The notes beneath the pieces were generated by a model. That model searched no databases, was not told the DNA's origin, and saw only the letters and a list, made by a program, of their open reading frames with translations. The position numbers and the translations under genes are program-made. A stretch of 64,000 bases of DNA from Sulfuricurvum sp. (GTDB lineage: Bacteria > Campylobacterota > Campylobacteria > Campylobacterales > Sulfurimonadaceae). Shown here one piece after another: positions 26,764 through 35,219 of the stretch. The stretch is taken from assembly GCF_028713855.1 (NCBI RefSeq), contig NZ_JAQTNN010000010.1:1-64000 (forward strand). The letters are read 5' to 3'. Every line of letters begins with the position of its first letter. Position 1 is the first letter of the stretch.

Positions 26764-29382
26764 ATGTCAGCTACACATTACGATCCGAAAGATATTGAAG
26801 AGAGTTACTATCCCATCTGGGAAAATCGGGGTTATTTCGAAGTCGACGGAAACCAAACCATCGTAAAACCAAATAAACATTTCGCCATCATGATGCCTCC
26901 TCCGAACGTCACGGGTAGGCTTCATATCGGACACGCCCTCACCTTTACCCTCCAAGACATCATCGTCCGCTACAAACGGATGGACGGCTATATGACCCTC
27001 TGGCAACCGGGAACCGACCATGCTGGGATCGCAACCCAAAACGTCGTGGAAAAACAGCTCCTAGCCGAAGGGAAAACCAAAGAGGAACTCGGACGCGATG
27101 CGTTTTTAGAGCGCGTTTGGGAGTGGAAAGAGGAGAGCGGCGGAATCATGGTGGGACAACTCCGTAAACTCGGTGTCTCTCCCGCATGGAGCCGTGAGCG
27201 CTTTACGATGGATGAGGGGTTAAAATCCTCTGTCAAAGAGGCATTTGTCCACCTCTACAACCAAAACCTCATCGTGCGCGGTAACTATATGGTTAACTGG
27301 TGTACCCATGACGGCGCATTGAGCGATATCGAAGTAGAACACGAAGAGCACCAAGGGAACTTCTACCATATGCGCTATCCGTTCAGCGACGGCAGCGGTC
27401 ATATCGTCGTTGCGACTACTCGCCCTGAGACCTATTTCGGAGATACCGCGATCATGGTACACCCTGATGATGAGCGTTACCTCCACCTCATCGGACAAAG
27501 TGTCACCCTCCCCCTCATCAACCGCGATATCAAAATCATCGCCGATAGCCATGTTGATCGCGAATTCGGAACGGGTGTCGTTAAAGTCACCCCAGCCCAT
27601 GATACGAACGACTACGAAGTGGGTAAACGTCACGATCTCGAATTCATCACCGTATTCGATGAAAAAGGGATGTTGAACCACCACGCCGGAGAGTTTGAAG
27701 GGTTAGAGCGTCTCGAAGCACGTGCGGTGATCGTCAAACGTCTCGAAGAGGCGGGATTTATCGAGAAAATCGAAGAGCACACCCACCAAGTAGGTCATTG
27801 TTACCGCTGTAAAAATATCGTTGAGCCGTACATCTCGAAACAGTGGTTTGTCCGCAAAGAGGTAGCACGCGGTTCAATCGATAAAACCAACGAAGGGTTG
27901 ACTCAATTCTTCCCGCCTCACTGGATCAACAGCTACAACGCGTGGATGGGTGAACTGCGCGACTGGTGTATCTCTCGCCAGCTTTGGTGGGGACACCGTA
28001 TTCCGGTATTTTACTGCGATGATTGTAATCATGAATGGGCAAGTTTAGAAGAAGCCCCGTCTTCGTGTCCTCATTGTTCTAGTAAAGCCTTCACTCAAGA
28101 CCCTGACGTTCTCGATACGTGGTTCAGTTCTGCCCTCTGGCCGTTCTCGACTCTGGGCTGGGGCAACGGTGATACCGCACAAGATCAACTCTTCCAAAGT
28201 GAAGATATGGCTCGTTTCTATCCGAACACCCTCCTTATCACAGGGTTTGACATCCTTTTCTTTTGGGTAGCCCGTATGATGATGATGGGGGAGAGTTTCA
28301 CGGGAGAATTGCCATTTAACCACATCTACCTCCACGCCTTGGTGCGCGATGAAAACGGCCAAAAAATGTCCAAATCCAAAGGAAACGTTATCGATCCACT
28401 CGATATGGTTGAAAAGTATAGTGCCGATGCACTCCGCTTCACCTTGGCTGTCCTTGCGGCTCAAGGACGCGATATCCGCCTCAGTAACGACCGTCTTGAG
28501 CAAAGCCGCAACTTCACCAACAAACTCTTCAACGCTTCCAAATTCCTCCAAATGAATGTTCCGACATTTAAAGATTTGGCCGATCAAGAAATCACCACTC
28601 CATTAGGTCGCTATATGCTCAGCCGTTTTCACCGCGCGACAGCCGAGACAAGAGCATTCTTGGACGAATACCGCTTTAATGATGCGGCAACGGTACTTTA
28701 TCGCTTCTTGTGGAATGAGTTCTGTGACTGGGGTATCGAGCTCGGTAAAGCGTCCAAAGAGAGCGTAGATGAGCTGGGAAGTATCTTCAAAGAGTCGATG
28801 AAACTTCTCCATCCGTTTATGCCGTTTATCACCGAGTATCTCTACCATGAGCTTTCAGGAACTACCCTCGAAGAGGGTAACTCCATCATGATTATGGAGT
28901 ACCCTGAAAATATCGAGATAGATGAGACCATCGAAGCGGAATTCGCGATCATTATGGATGCTATCGTCACGATCCGCCGTGCCAAAACTCTCGTCGATCT
29001 CGGCAATCAAAAAATCGATCTCGCTTACCTCAAATGCGGCGGAAATCATTCTATGATGGAACCGTTTATCATCCGTTTGGGGCGAGTTGAAACACTCCAC
29101 TTTACCGAGTCTAAAATCGATAATGCAATCAGCGACATCGGAGATAGTGTCGAAGTCTATCTCCCGACCGATGCGATTGATCTAAGCCCGATCATCGACC
29201 GACTCACCAAACAGCGCGAAAAACTCCAAAAAGAGGTAGATAAACTACGCGGAATGCTCTCTAACGAGCGTTTTGTCGCTAACGCTCCTGAAGCCGTTAT
29301 CGCTGAAAACCGTAACGGTCTTGCCGATGCCGAAGATAAAATTTCTAAAATCACGGCTCAACTCAGCGCACTAGGTAACTAA
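26764..29382 (+). CDS. valS: Valyl-tRNA synthetase
   Basis: 872 residues from the ATG at 26764 (MSATHYDPKDIEESYYPIW); an upstream in-frame start at 26662 would run through the promoter. It is a class I synthetase that charges tRNA-Val. The HIGH signature is in RLHIGHALTFTLQD, the editing (CP1) domain contains TTRPETYFGDTAI and TPAHDTNDYEVG, KMSKSKGN is present, and a C-terminal coiled-coil arm occupies the last 60 residues. Codon use is visibly more GC-rich than in its neighbours, as expected for a highly expressed gene. A GNAT gene follows with no gap. Confidence 0.97.
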   Translation: MSATHYDPKDIEESYYPIWENRGYFEVDGNQTIVKPNKHFAIMMPPPNVTGRLHIGHALTFTLQDIIVRYKRMDGYMTLWQPGTDHAGIATQNVVEKQLLAEGKTKEELGRDAFLERVWEWKEESGGIMVGQLRKLGVSPAWSRERFTMDEGLKSSVKEAFVHLYNQNLIVRGNYMVNWCTHDGALSDIEVEHEEHQGNFYHMRYPFSDGSGHIVVATTRPETYFGDTAIMVHPDDERYLHLIGQSVTLPLINRDIKIIADSHVDREFGTGVVKVTPAHDTNDYEVGKRHDLEFITVFDEKGMLNHHAGEFEGLERLEARAVIVKRLEEAGFIEKIEEHTHQVGHCYRCKNIVEPYISKQWFVRKEVARGSIDKTNEGLTQFFPPHWINSYNAWMGELRDWCISRQLWWGHRIPVFYCDDCNHEWASLEEAPSSCPHCSSKAFTQDPDVLDTWFSSALWPFSTLGWGNGDTAQDQLFQSEDMARFYPNTLLITGFDILFFWVARMMMMGESFTGELPFNHIYLHALVRDENGQKMSKSKGNVIDPLDMVEKYSADALRFTLAVLAAQGRDIRLSNDRLEQSRNFTNKLFNASKFLQMNVPTFKDLADQEITTPLGRYMLSRFHRATAETRAFLDEYRFNDAATVLYRFLWNEFCDWGIELGKASKESVDELGSIFKESMKLLHPFMPFITEYLYHELSGTTLEEGNSIMIMEYPENIEIDETIEAEFAIIMDAIVTIRRAKTLVDLGNQKIDLAYLKCGGNHSMMEPFIIRLGRVETLHFTESKIDNAISDIGDSVEVYLPTDAIDLSPIIDRLTKQREKLQKEVDKLRGMLSNERFVANAPEAVIAENRNGLADAEDKISKITAQLSALGN

Positions 29383-29784
29383 GTGCAATTTCGTGAACTC
29401 TCTGCATCTGAACTGGTTGAGGGGTTTGCCCTCCTCACGACACTACGCACGGAACTCACCTCCGAAGCGTTCGATGCGTTCATCACCTCTCAATACCCCA
29501 AAGATTACCGCCCCATCGGTGCCTATCAGCGAGGGGAGTTACAGGTCTATGCAGGGGTTAGTATACGAGAGAACTTGGAGTTAGGACGACATTTGATCGT
29601 GGATGATTTTGTCACCTATAGCGGATGTGAGAATCTCAGCGGTGAAATGGTCGATTATCTGTGCGATTATGCCAAAATGCACAAATGTCAAAGTATTTTA
29701 GTGTGGGGGAAACAAAGAGGAGTCTCTCTTGATGATTTAAGCGGATTCCGCCCCAAACGGGACGGGTTTATCAAAACGTTCTAA
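29383..29784 (+). CDS. GNAT-family acetyltransferase-like protein
   Basis: 133 residues with a GTG start immediately after the valS TAA, so translationally coupled. The fold reads as a small GNAT: LTTLRTEL helices, then the GAYQRGELQVYAGVSI and LGRHLIVDDFVT beta strands and a short CoA-binding helix region (MVDYLCDYAKMHKCQSILVWG). The substrate is unknown. The pyrophosphate-binding R/Q-x-x-G-x-G/A loop is not obvious, so activity is uncertain. Confidence 0.75.
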   Translation: MQFRELSASELVEGFALLTTLRTELTSEAFDAFITSQYPKDYRPIGAYQRGELQVYAGVSIRENLELGRHLIVDDFVTYSGCENLSGEMVDYLCDYAKMHKCQSILVWGKQRGVSLDDLSGFRPKRDGFIKTF

Positions 29785-30351
29785 TTACTCCGCGATTCCT
29801 TCGACTTCTACAATAAGTTTCACTTCATCTCCGACAACCACACCGCCCGCTTCGATCGCTTTGTTCCAATTCAAGCCAAAGTCTTTACGGTTTACTGAAC
29901 CGGTCAATACAAATCCTGAGCGCTCGTTGCCCCATGGATCGGTAACAACTCCACCCATATCGATATTCAAAATAACTTTTTTCGTAATACCTCTAATGCT
30001 CAAATTACCCGTCATTTTCGTTTTGGTTGTACCGGTCATCGTAAAGGTAATATCTCCGAAATTTGCTGCATCAAAGAAATCGGAACTGCGCAAATGATCA
30101 TCACGTTTAGTAATCCCAGTATCAATAGAAGCTGTTTTGATATGGCCGGAGAGTGATTTAAATACCCCTTTTTCCAAATCATACGATCCGCTAAAATCAC
30201 TAAACTTACCAGTTACGGTACTGATCATCATATGTTTAACTTTGAAGCCGACCGTCGAATGGGCAGGGTCAACTTTATACACTGCTGCTGATGCTAAACT
30301 TGACCCGATCAATAATCCTGCCAAAATAGTTGCTATAAAACTTTTTTCCAT
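29785..30351 (-). CDS. YceI-family periplasmic lipid-binding protein
   Basis: 188 residues. A signal peptide (MEKSFIATILAGLLIGSSLASA) precedes a YceI domain with the conserved opening YKVDPAHSTVGFKVKHMMISTVTGKF and HLRSSDFFDAANF. YceI proteins form lipocalin-like beta barrels that bind polyisoprenoids or amides in the periplasm. Its stop directly abuts the convergent GNAT stop with no gap. It is divergent to pyrF. Confidence 0.93.
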   Translation of the reverse strand: MEKSFIATILAGLLIGSSLASAAVYKVDPAHSTVGFKVKHMMISTVTGKFSDFSGSYDLEKGVFKSLSGHIKTASIDTGITKRDDHLRSSDFFDAANFGDITFTMTGTTKTKMTGNLSIRGITKKVILNIDMGGVVTDPWGNERSGFVLTGSVNRKDFGLNWNKAIEAGGVVVGDEVKLIVEVEGIAE

Positions 30352-30443
30352 TCCTCAATCCTTTGTAGATTTATCTGGGAACATTGTAAGCTGTTTTTCT
30401 CAATGAATAATTAACATAATGATAATGGCGATTATTTTTAAGC

Positions 30444-30449
30444 TATACT
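30444..30449 (+). promoter_or_regulatory. -10 element of pyrF
   Basis: TATACT 28 bases before the pyrF ATG, downstream of an AT-rich stretch. The divergent yceI gene uses the same 125-base intergenic region. Confidence 0.4.
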
Positions 30450-30476
30450 TTTGTTATCATTTTCCAAAGGTTCATT

Positions 30477-31160
30477 ATGCAATTATGCGTCGCGCTCGAT
30501 CTTCCTAGCATGGAAGAAAACTTAGCTCTTATAGAAAAAATAAAAAATTACCCCATCTGGCTCAAAGTAGGACTTCGATCCTATATCCGTGACGGGAAAC
30601 CATTTATCGACGCGATCAAAACCATTAATCCCGAATTCAAAATCTTTCTTGATCTCAAACTCTATGATATTCCTAACACCATGGCAGATGCCGCAGAATC
30701 AATCCTGGGTTTAGGTGTTGATATGTTCAATATACATGCCTCAGCAGGCCGCAAAGCAATGTCTGAAGTAATGAAGCGCCTTGAGCCTTATGAGAACCGT
30801 CCGCTTGTCCTTGCAGTCACCGCCCTCACCTCTTTCGAAGAAAATGAATTTAGCCACGTTTATGGAGAAACCATCGCTTCTAAAGCTGACCGTTTTGCCC
30901 AAGATGCCCACGAATCAGGATTGGATGGTGTCGTTTGCAGTGCCTATGAGAGTGCTTCAATCAAATCGCTCACTTCTACTCAGTTCATTACTCTCACTCC
31001 TGGAATCCGTCCCTTCGGTGAAGATGCAGGAGATCAAGAGCGTGTTGCTACCATCGAAATCGCACATCAAGAAAAAGTGGACTTTATCGTTGTTGGGCGC
31101 CCCATCTATAAAGCAGAGAATCCTGCGGAAGTAGTCGAAAAAATTATAGCTTCATTATAA
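30477..31160 (+). CDS. pyrF: Orotidine 5'-phosphate decarboxylase
   Basis: 227 residues, group I OMPDC, the last step of UMP synthesis. The catalytic Lys-Asp array is present as FLDLKLYDIPNTM (DxKxxDIxxT, about residues 58-70). The phosphate-binding TPGIRPF and VVGRPIYKAENP are near the C-terminus. An AAAGG site precedes the ATG. The small 48-aa gene follows after 50 bases. Confidence 0.96.
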   Translation: MQLCVALDLPSMEENLALIEKIKNYPIWLKVGLRSYIRDGKPFIDAIKTINPEFKIFLDLKLYDIPNTMADAAESILGLGVDMFNIHASAGRKAMSEVMKRLEPYENRPLVLAVTALTSFEENEFSHVYGETIASKADRFAQDAHESGLDGVVCSAYESASIKSLTSTQFITLTPGIRPFGEDAGDQERVATIEIAHQEKVDFIVVGRPIYKAENPAEVVEKIIASL

Positions 31161-31167
31161 ATTTGGA

Positions 31168-31208
31168 ATACTCCTTGCTTAAAAAATGAAAATCATTTCG
31201 AGGAGTAT
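31168..31208 (+). promoter_or_regulatory. Hairpin sequestering the ribosome binding site of the 48-aa gene
   Basis: ATACTCCTTG (31168-31177) pairs with CGAGGAGTAT (31199-31208) as a 10-bp stem with one G-U pair. An inner AAATGA/TCATTT stem (about 31184-31198) with an AAA loop extends it. The right arm contains the GGAG of the downstream gene (start 31211), so the ribosome site would be buried in the folded RNA. There is no T-run, so it is not a terminator. The same DNA (31182-31200) also matches about 13 of 19 positions of a Fur box, so an operator is the alternative. Confidence 0.55.
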
Positions 31209-31210
31209 GC

Positions 31211-31357
31211 ATGAAATTTTTGGATAAAATCGAACTTGTCGTCAAACTAAAAGAAAAAATTGCCGAAGCAAAAGCTACTAATGAAGTACTTGCAATGCAA
31301 TTACAGGCCCTTTTGGACCAAATTATTGCTACACCAAAAAACTCTCCAGCAATTTAA
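31211..31357 (+). CDS. Small 48-residue helical protein
   Basis: ATG at 31211, 48 codons then TAA, preceded by GAGGAG at good spacing. The product opens MKFLDKIELVVKLKEKIAEA and continues through a Leu/Gln-rich amphipathic segment (NEVLAMQLQALLDQII) to a short polar tail. It reads as one long helix or a short coiled coil. There is no signal peptide. The family is not recognised. The strong ribosome site, coding-like composition and the elaborate leader hairpin argue for a real, translationally controlled gene. Confidence 0.62.
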   Translation: MKFLDKIELVVKLKEKIAEAKATNEVLAMQLQALLDQIIATPKNSPAI

Positions 31358-31364
31358 TCTATCA

Positions 31365-31385
31365 AAGCACCTATTTAAGGTGCTT
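31365..31385 (+). terminator. Possible terminator after the 48-aa gene
   Basis: AAGCACC and GGTGCTT form a perfect 7-bp stem with a 7-base loop, eight bases after the stop codon. The following bases (GTTATCT) are only weakly T-rich, so termination may be partial. Confidence 0.45.
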
Positions 31386-31401
31386 GTTATCTACTGCTAC
31401 G

Positions 31402-31407
31402 TATAAT
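31402..31407 (+). promoter_or_regulatory. -10 element of the tRNA-Ser promoter
   Basis: TATAAT lies 21 bases before the first base of the tRNA, the expected placement for a short-leader tRNA promoter. Confidence 0.5.
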
Positions 31408-31427
31408 TACGCCTCTTCAATCATTAT

Positions 31428-31517
31428 GGACGAGTAGGAAAGCGGCTGAATCCACCTCCCTGCTAAGGAGACGTACTGGCAACGGTACCGAGAGTTCGAA
31501 TCTCTCCTCGTCCGCCA
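31428..31517 (+). tRNA. tRNA-Ser (anticodon GCU), CCA encoded
   Basis: The acceptor stem GGACGAG pairs with CTCGTCC; the discriminator is G and CCA is encoded. The anticodon loop CTGCTAA places GCT at 31462-31464. A long variable arm (GTAC...GTAC) identifies a class II serine tRNA. The T arm is GAGAG TTCGAAT CTCTC. It decodes AGC/AGU. It stands alone, and an AT-rich islet begins directly after it, a common situation where a tRNA 3' end has served as an integration site. Confidence 0.96.
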
Positions 31518-31824
31518 CTCATAAAATCCCCTATTTTACGACGTTTAAAGCACTTTTTCAAAAACGCTTTTACTACTACAATTTGTTTTTTAGCACTGTT
31601 TTACTACCTCAGTATCTCGCATAATTTGTTTACCATTTAAATTCTTTAAGCATAACACCATAGTTTAAGCATTACATGAATCAATTGTTAACATACTTTG
31701 AATTAAACTGAAAATTTTATCGCCATCCATTTTAAGGGATTACAAAATTGATATAGTATATATTGATACTTTGATAAAGATGTTTTGGGTTTAACAGTAC
31801 CAACATTTAATAAAAAGGATGTGT
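31518..31824. other. 307-base AT-rich region without a gene, downstream of tRNA-Ser
   Basis: No credible ORF is seen on either strand. It contains the 9-mer TTTTACTAC twice (31568-31576 and 31599-31607), 31 bases apart, and three TTGATA copies (31748, 31763, 31771). Composition is clearly richer in A and T than the core genes. It could hold remnants of an integrated element, but no integrase fragment could be read. Confidence 0.4.
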
Positions 31825-32187
31825 ATGAACAAGATTTTTTTTTGGGTACTGTATGCTTTTCAAGTTATTACCGCTTATAGCAGTTTCAATTCTCCTGCAC
31901 AAGGATTAATTGAATTTTCTCTTATATATATCATAGCTTGGTATTTATTCAAAATTCCTCTCATAACTGTAAAGGTTGTTAACAAAGCCACTATTGGTGG
32001 GACACTAATTTTTTATTTGCTTATGGTATTCACATTATTATTCACTAAAGATGCTGGAAGTGGATGGGGTGAAATTATTGGATTGATAATCATCTTGTTT
32101 TTGATACCTTTGATAGTGTTCTTTTTGGGGTATGTAAGACTAAAGGAATATAACATAAATATTTTAGAAGATAAAAAAAGTAGTTAG
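31825..32187 (+). CDS. Small integral membrane protein, unknown function
   Basis: 120 residues from the ATG at 31825. The in-frame ATG two codons earlier touches the AAGGA site, so the later one has correct spacing. Four hydrophobic segments fill most of the protein (about 3-20, 28-47, 53-75, 84-108), followed by a basic tail. The overall pattern is like small four-TM proteins of the YrdB/DUF2568 kind, but no motif proves it. It lies in the AT-rich islet after tRNA-Ser and appears to have been acquired. Confidence 0.6.
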   Translation: MNKIFFWVLYAFQVITAYSSFNSPAQGLIEFSLIYIIAWYLFKIPLITVKVVNKATIGGTLIFYLLMVFTLLFTKDAGSGWGEIIGLIIILFLIPLIVFFLGYVRLKEYNINILEDKKSS

Positions 32188-32255
32188 AATAATAGTTTTT
32201 TTCATGTGCCGAAACTACTGATATAATTAATCATATTTTTTTAAGGACTATGTTT

Positions 32256-33017
32256 ATGTTTATTCAAAAGTTATTTTTTTTAGTATCTTTTCTTTTTATT
32301 TTTTCTTCTAGTTTATATGCTGATGAATGTACGTCACTAGATAATCAAGCTAGAGATGCTCATAATTCAAAAAATGTAACTCTAGAATTAAAGCTTCTCA
32401 ACGACATGTGTGAAAAAAGTTGTTATTCAGGGTTTGGATGCTCTGGATTGATTAAGGCTTATAGAGAAGGAACGATAGTTAAGAAGAATATAAAAAAAGC
32501 AGATGAAATAACTTTTAAATCTTGTGATGAGTATCACAATTCTTTTGATTGTTTTCAAATTTCTTTGAATTATCAAAAACTCAATAATATTCCAAAATAT
32601 ATTGAATATGCAGATAAATCATGCCAAGCTGGTATATTACCTTCTTGTTTTGATTTAGGTATTCACTTTTTTAAAGGTGATATAATAAAAACTGATTATG
32701 TAAAGTCCAAATATTATTTTTTGAAAATTACTTCAGCCCCGAAAGTTGGTGTTGAAATGTTAAGTAATGCCCAAGCATCTATTGCTAACATGTATGAAAA
32801 TGGGCTTGGGATACGTCAAGATTATTTTGAGTCTATGCAATATAATAAATTAGCTTGTGATAATGACAATTCTACTGCTTGCATGAAACTTGCTTCACAA
32901 TATTATCAAGGTAAAGGTGCACATCAAGACATACCACTAGCGAAAGAATCATTTGGAAAGGCATGTGATTTAGGTATTCAGAGGGGATGTGATTTTTATA
33001 AAGAACTGGATAAATAA
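32256..33017 (+). CDS. Exported Sel1-repeat, cysteine-rich protein (Hcp-like)
   Basis: 253 residues from the ATG at 32256, which is eight bases after AAGGA (the ATG at 32250 is too close). A signal peptide ends near SSSLYA. The body consists of Sel1-like helical repeats, several with paired cysteines about nine residues apart (SCQAGILPSC, ACDNDNSTAC, ACDLGIQRGC), the disulfide pattern of Helicobacter cysteine-rich proteins. A repeat reads SIANMYENGLGIRQDYFESMQY. The likely location is the periplasm or outside. AT-rich codon use marks it as part of the islet. Confidence 0.82.
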   Translation: MFIQKLFFLVSFLFIFSSSLYADECTSLDNQARDAHNSKNVTLELKLLNDMCEKSCYSGFGCSGLIKAYREGTIVKKNIKKADEITFKSCDEYHNSFDCFQISLNYQKLNNIPKYIEYADKSCQAGILPSCFDLGIHFFKGDIIKTDYVKSKYYFLKITSAPKVGVEMLSNAQASIANMYENGLGIRQDYFESMQYNKLACDNDNSTACMKLASQYYQGKGAHQDIPLAKESFGKACDLGIQRGCDFYKELDK

Positions 33018-33192
33018 TTACTGTAGTTTAAAAGATTTGTAGAACTATAGCGATTCTTTTTCTATGTTTAGAATACTCTACTTAACTAGACCATCCTTTA
33101 TAAATACGTGAAAAATAGTTATAATTGTGAACAGAAAAAGCTCGTTTTTTACTAGAAATATAATTTATATACAAACTCTGGATGTTATTAAT

Positions 33193-34602
33193 ATGAAAAT
33201 CGCCCCCCTTCCCCAAAACGAACAAGAACGTTTAGCTGAGCTCAGAAAATATAATATTTTAGATACGGAGCCTGAGGCGGTATTTGAAAGTATGGTTCAA
33301 CTGGCAAGTTATATTTGTAAAACACCTATTGCCGCTATTAGTCTAGTGGATGAGAACCGCCAATGGTTCAAAGCCATTGTAGGGATCGATGCAAAAGAGA
33401 CACCGCGTGATGTCGCATTTTGCGCCCATGCAATTTTGCAAGATGAGCCCATGGTTGTACCAAATGCATTATTGGATGAACGGTTTCATGATAATCCATT
33501 GGTGACAGACGGTCCAGGGATTCGTTTCTATGCAGGTGTACCGCTTGTCACACCAAGCGGATTGCACTTAGGAACACTATGCGTTATAGATACCGAAGCC
33601 AGGGAAATTGCTCAAGAACAATTAGCTGCTGTAAAAACACTAGCAGATGGGGTAATGGCACATCTTGATCTTCGGCTCTCACACAAAGAAATACGTAAAT
33701 ATGTAAATGAACTTCAATTGTCTGCAACAATTTTCGAAACAGCAAGTGAAAATATTGTACTTACCGATCATAACAATTGCTTTATCACTGTCAATCCAGC
33801 CTTTACTGCAACAACGGGCTATTCACTTGAAGAAATCAAGGGGATGACACCAAAAGTATTGAGTTCAGGTATGCAAAACCAAGAGTTCTATGCAAAAATG
33901 TGGGATGATCTCAATACCATTGGTCGGTGGGATGGAGAACTTTGGAACAAACGAAAAAATGGTGAATTGTATGCTGAATGGCTCTCAATCAAGGTTATAT
34001 ACAATCAAGATGGTTCAGTCCGTATGTACCTTGCTATTTTTTCTGATATCACCGAAAAAAAAGAGGCAGATGAACTTATTTGGAAACAAGCCAATTATGA
34101 TTTGCTGACTAATTTACCAAATAGACGTTTGTTTAGTGATCGGCTTGAACATGAAATTAAAATTGCTCACCGCACCAATAGGTCATTAGCTCTTCTCTTC
34201 ATCGATTTAGATCATTTTAAACAGGTTAACGACACACTTGGACATGAGATGGGAGATATGCTTCTCATCAATGTAAGTGAACGGATAAATGAATCGGTTC
34301 GTGAATCGGATACCGTTGCTCGAATGGGAGGAGATGAATTTACCGCTATCCTTCCACAAATTGATTCACTTGAAGATGCAGAGAGAGTTGTTAAAATAAT
34401 AATTGAAAAACTTGCTCAACCGTTCGACCTCAACGGAACAGCCATAACCGTTTCAGCTAGTGTTGGAGTAGCTATTTATCCAAAAGATGCACTAAACAGC
34501 AAAGCGTTGTTACAAAATGCTGATAAAGCCATGTATGACGCGAAAAGACAGGGCCGAAGCAGATTTTTTTCATTCCAACAAACCTCTCCTCAGTCACTTT
34601 AA
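33193..34602 (+). CDS. GAF-PAS-GGDEF diguanylate cyclase
   Basis: 469 residues from the ATG at 33193; a GTG 66 bases upstream is in frame but has no support. The GAF domain (about 20-160) contains DENRQWFKAIVGID, FCAHAI and RFYAGVPL. A PAS domain follows (about 175-300, ETASENIVLTDHNN). The C-terminal GGDEF domain begins at YDLLTNLPNRRLF and has an intact GGDEF signature preceded by RESD five residues upstream, a potential c-di-GMP inhibitory I-site. It should be a soluble, catalytically active, product-inhibited c-di-GMP synthase. It is probably monocistronic. Confidence 0.93.
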   Translation: MKIAPLPQNEQERLAELRKYNILDTEPEAVFESMVQLASYICKTPIAAISLVDENRQWFKAIVGIDAKETPRDVAFCAHAILQDEPMVVPNALLDERFHDNPLVTDGPGIRFYAGVPLVTPSGLHLGTLCVIDTEAREIAQEQLAAVKTLADGVMAHLDLRLSHKEIRKYVNELQLSATIFETASENIVLTDHNNCFITVNPAFTATTGYSLEEIKGMTPKVLSSGMQNQEFYAKMWDDLNTIGRWDGELWNKRKNGELYAEWLSIKVIYNQDGSVRMYLAIFSDITEKKEADELIWKQANYDLLTNLPNRRLFSDRLEHEIKIAHRTNRSLALLFIDLDHFKQVNDTLGHEMGDMLLINVSERINESVRESDTVARMGGDEFTAILPQIDSLEDAERVVKIIIEKLAQPFDLNGTAITVSASVGVAIYPKDALNSKALLQNADKAMYDAKRQGRSRFFSFQQTSPQSL

Positions 34603-34624
34603 TCCCTTCTTGTTTTGGGATTTT
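34601..34624 (+). terminator. Intrinsic terminator after the GGDEF gene
   Basis: AATCCC (34601-34606) pairs with GGGATT (34617-34622) across a 10-base loop and is followed by TT. It overlaps the stop codon of the cyclase gene. Confidence 0.5.
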
Positions 34625-34685
34625 AGAATACTCTCATTTAATCATTAATTCCAGTATAATTTATCTAAATTTTTGAGGAATAACT

Positions 34686-35216
34686 ATGGCAAATCTTATA
34701 ACTTTCCTTGTTATCATCGCAGCAGTGTATTGGATTATAATGATCATCTCGCGTAAGAAACAAGAATTGGCGGATAAAGAGTTGCGACAAAAAGAACAAT
34801 TTTTAAAAGAGTCGCAATCGATCCTCAAAAACGAAGCTCCCTCATTCAGTACATCGATGCAATCCCAAACGATCCAACCTGCTCAAGAGAATAATTATCT
34901 TACAGAAATTACAAATTATTTTACTGCTCAAGGCTATACCATCACCAATGGGATAAAAACGGACGGGATCGATCTGATCGGAGTAAAAGAAAAAGAGTTG
35001 TTACTGATACGATGCGAAAACACACTTAAAGAGATTAAAAAAGTAGATTTACAAATATTTATTGCCGAATGTACCGTATACATCGACAATAATCCAATGC
35101 TCGCAGGAAGGACAACGGCAAGAGTTTATGCAACAAACCGTCCTATTACTGATGAAGCACAAGAATATGCACGCAACAACGCATCGTCATTGCGTTTTTT
35201 GGATGCGATTGAATAG
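34686..35216 (+). CDS. Membrane-anchored Mrr-like (restriction-endonuclease-fold) protein
   Basis: 176 residues: one N-terminal membrane segment (about 4-22), a charged coiled stretch (about 24-50), and a C-terminal domain beginning YFTAQGYTITNGIKTDGIDLIG. This resembles the Mrr/RecB-like fold (helix, then D-x-D/G strand, then a second strand). The expected E/Q-x-K after the Asp strand reads LLIRCEN here, so catalytic competence is doubtful. It would face the cytoplasm from the inner membrane. The function is unknown. A GAGGA site precedes the ATG. Confidence 0.65.
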   Translation: MANLITFLVIIAAVYWIIMIISRKKQELADKELRQKEQFLKESQSILKNEAPSFSTSMQSQTIQPAQENNYLTEITNYFTAQGYTITNGIKTDGIDLIGVKEKELLLIRCENTLKEIKKVDLQIFIAECTVYIDNNPMLAGRTTARVYATNRPITDEAQEYARNNASSLRFLDAIE

Positions 35217-35219
35217 TCT

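Noticed and set aside
28045-28587. 180-residue open frame antisense to valS
   Set aside because: Shadow of the GC-rich, highly biased valS codons; no start signal and no recognisable product.
30415-30433. Fur-box-like stretch (CATAATGATAATGG...) between yceI and pyrF
   Set aside because: The left half matches well but the right half does not; about 13 of 19 positions in an AT-rich intergenic region is not enough to call an operator.
31748-31776. Three TTGATA copies, considered as a regulator array or CRISPR-like repeat
   Set aside because: The copies are 6 bases long, irregularly spaced (15 and 8) and lie in AT-rich DNA; too short and irregular to call.
32250-33017. Possible beta-lactamase call for the Hcp-like Sel1 protein
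   Set aside because: Some Hcp relatives are labelled beta-lactamase, but the fold is a helical repeat and no serine or metallo-beta-lactamase motif is present.
33067-34634. 13-base direct repeat TTTAGAATACTCT at 33067-33079 and 34622-34634 flanking the GGDEF gene
   Set aside because: In AT-rich intergenic DNA about two such matches within 2 kb are expected by chance in a window this size, and no transposase or integrase is present.
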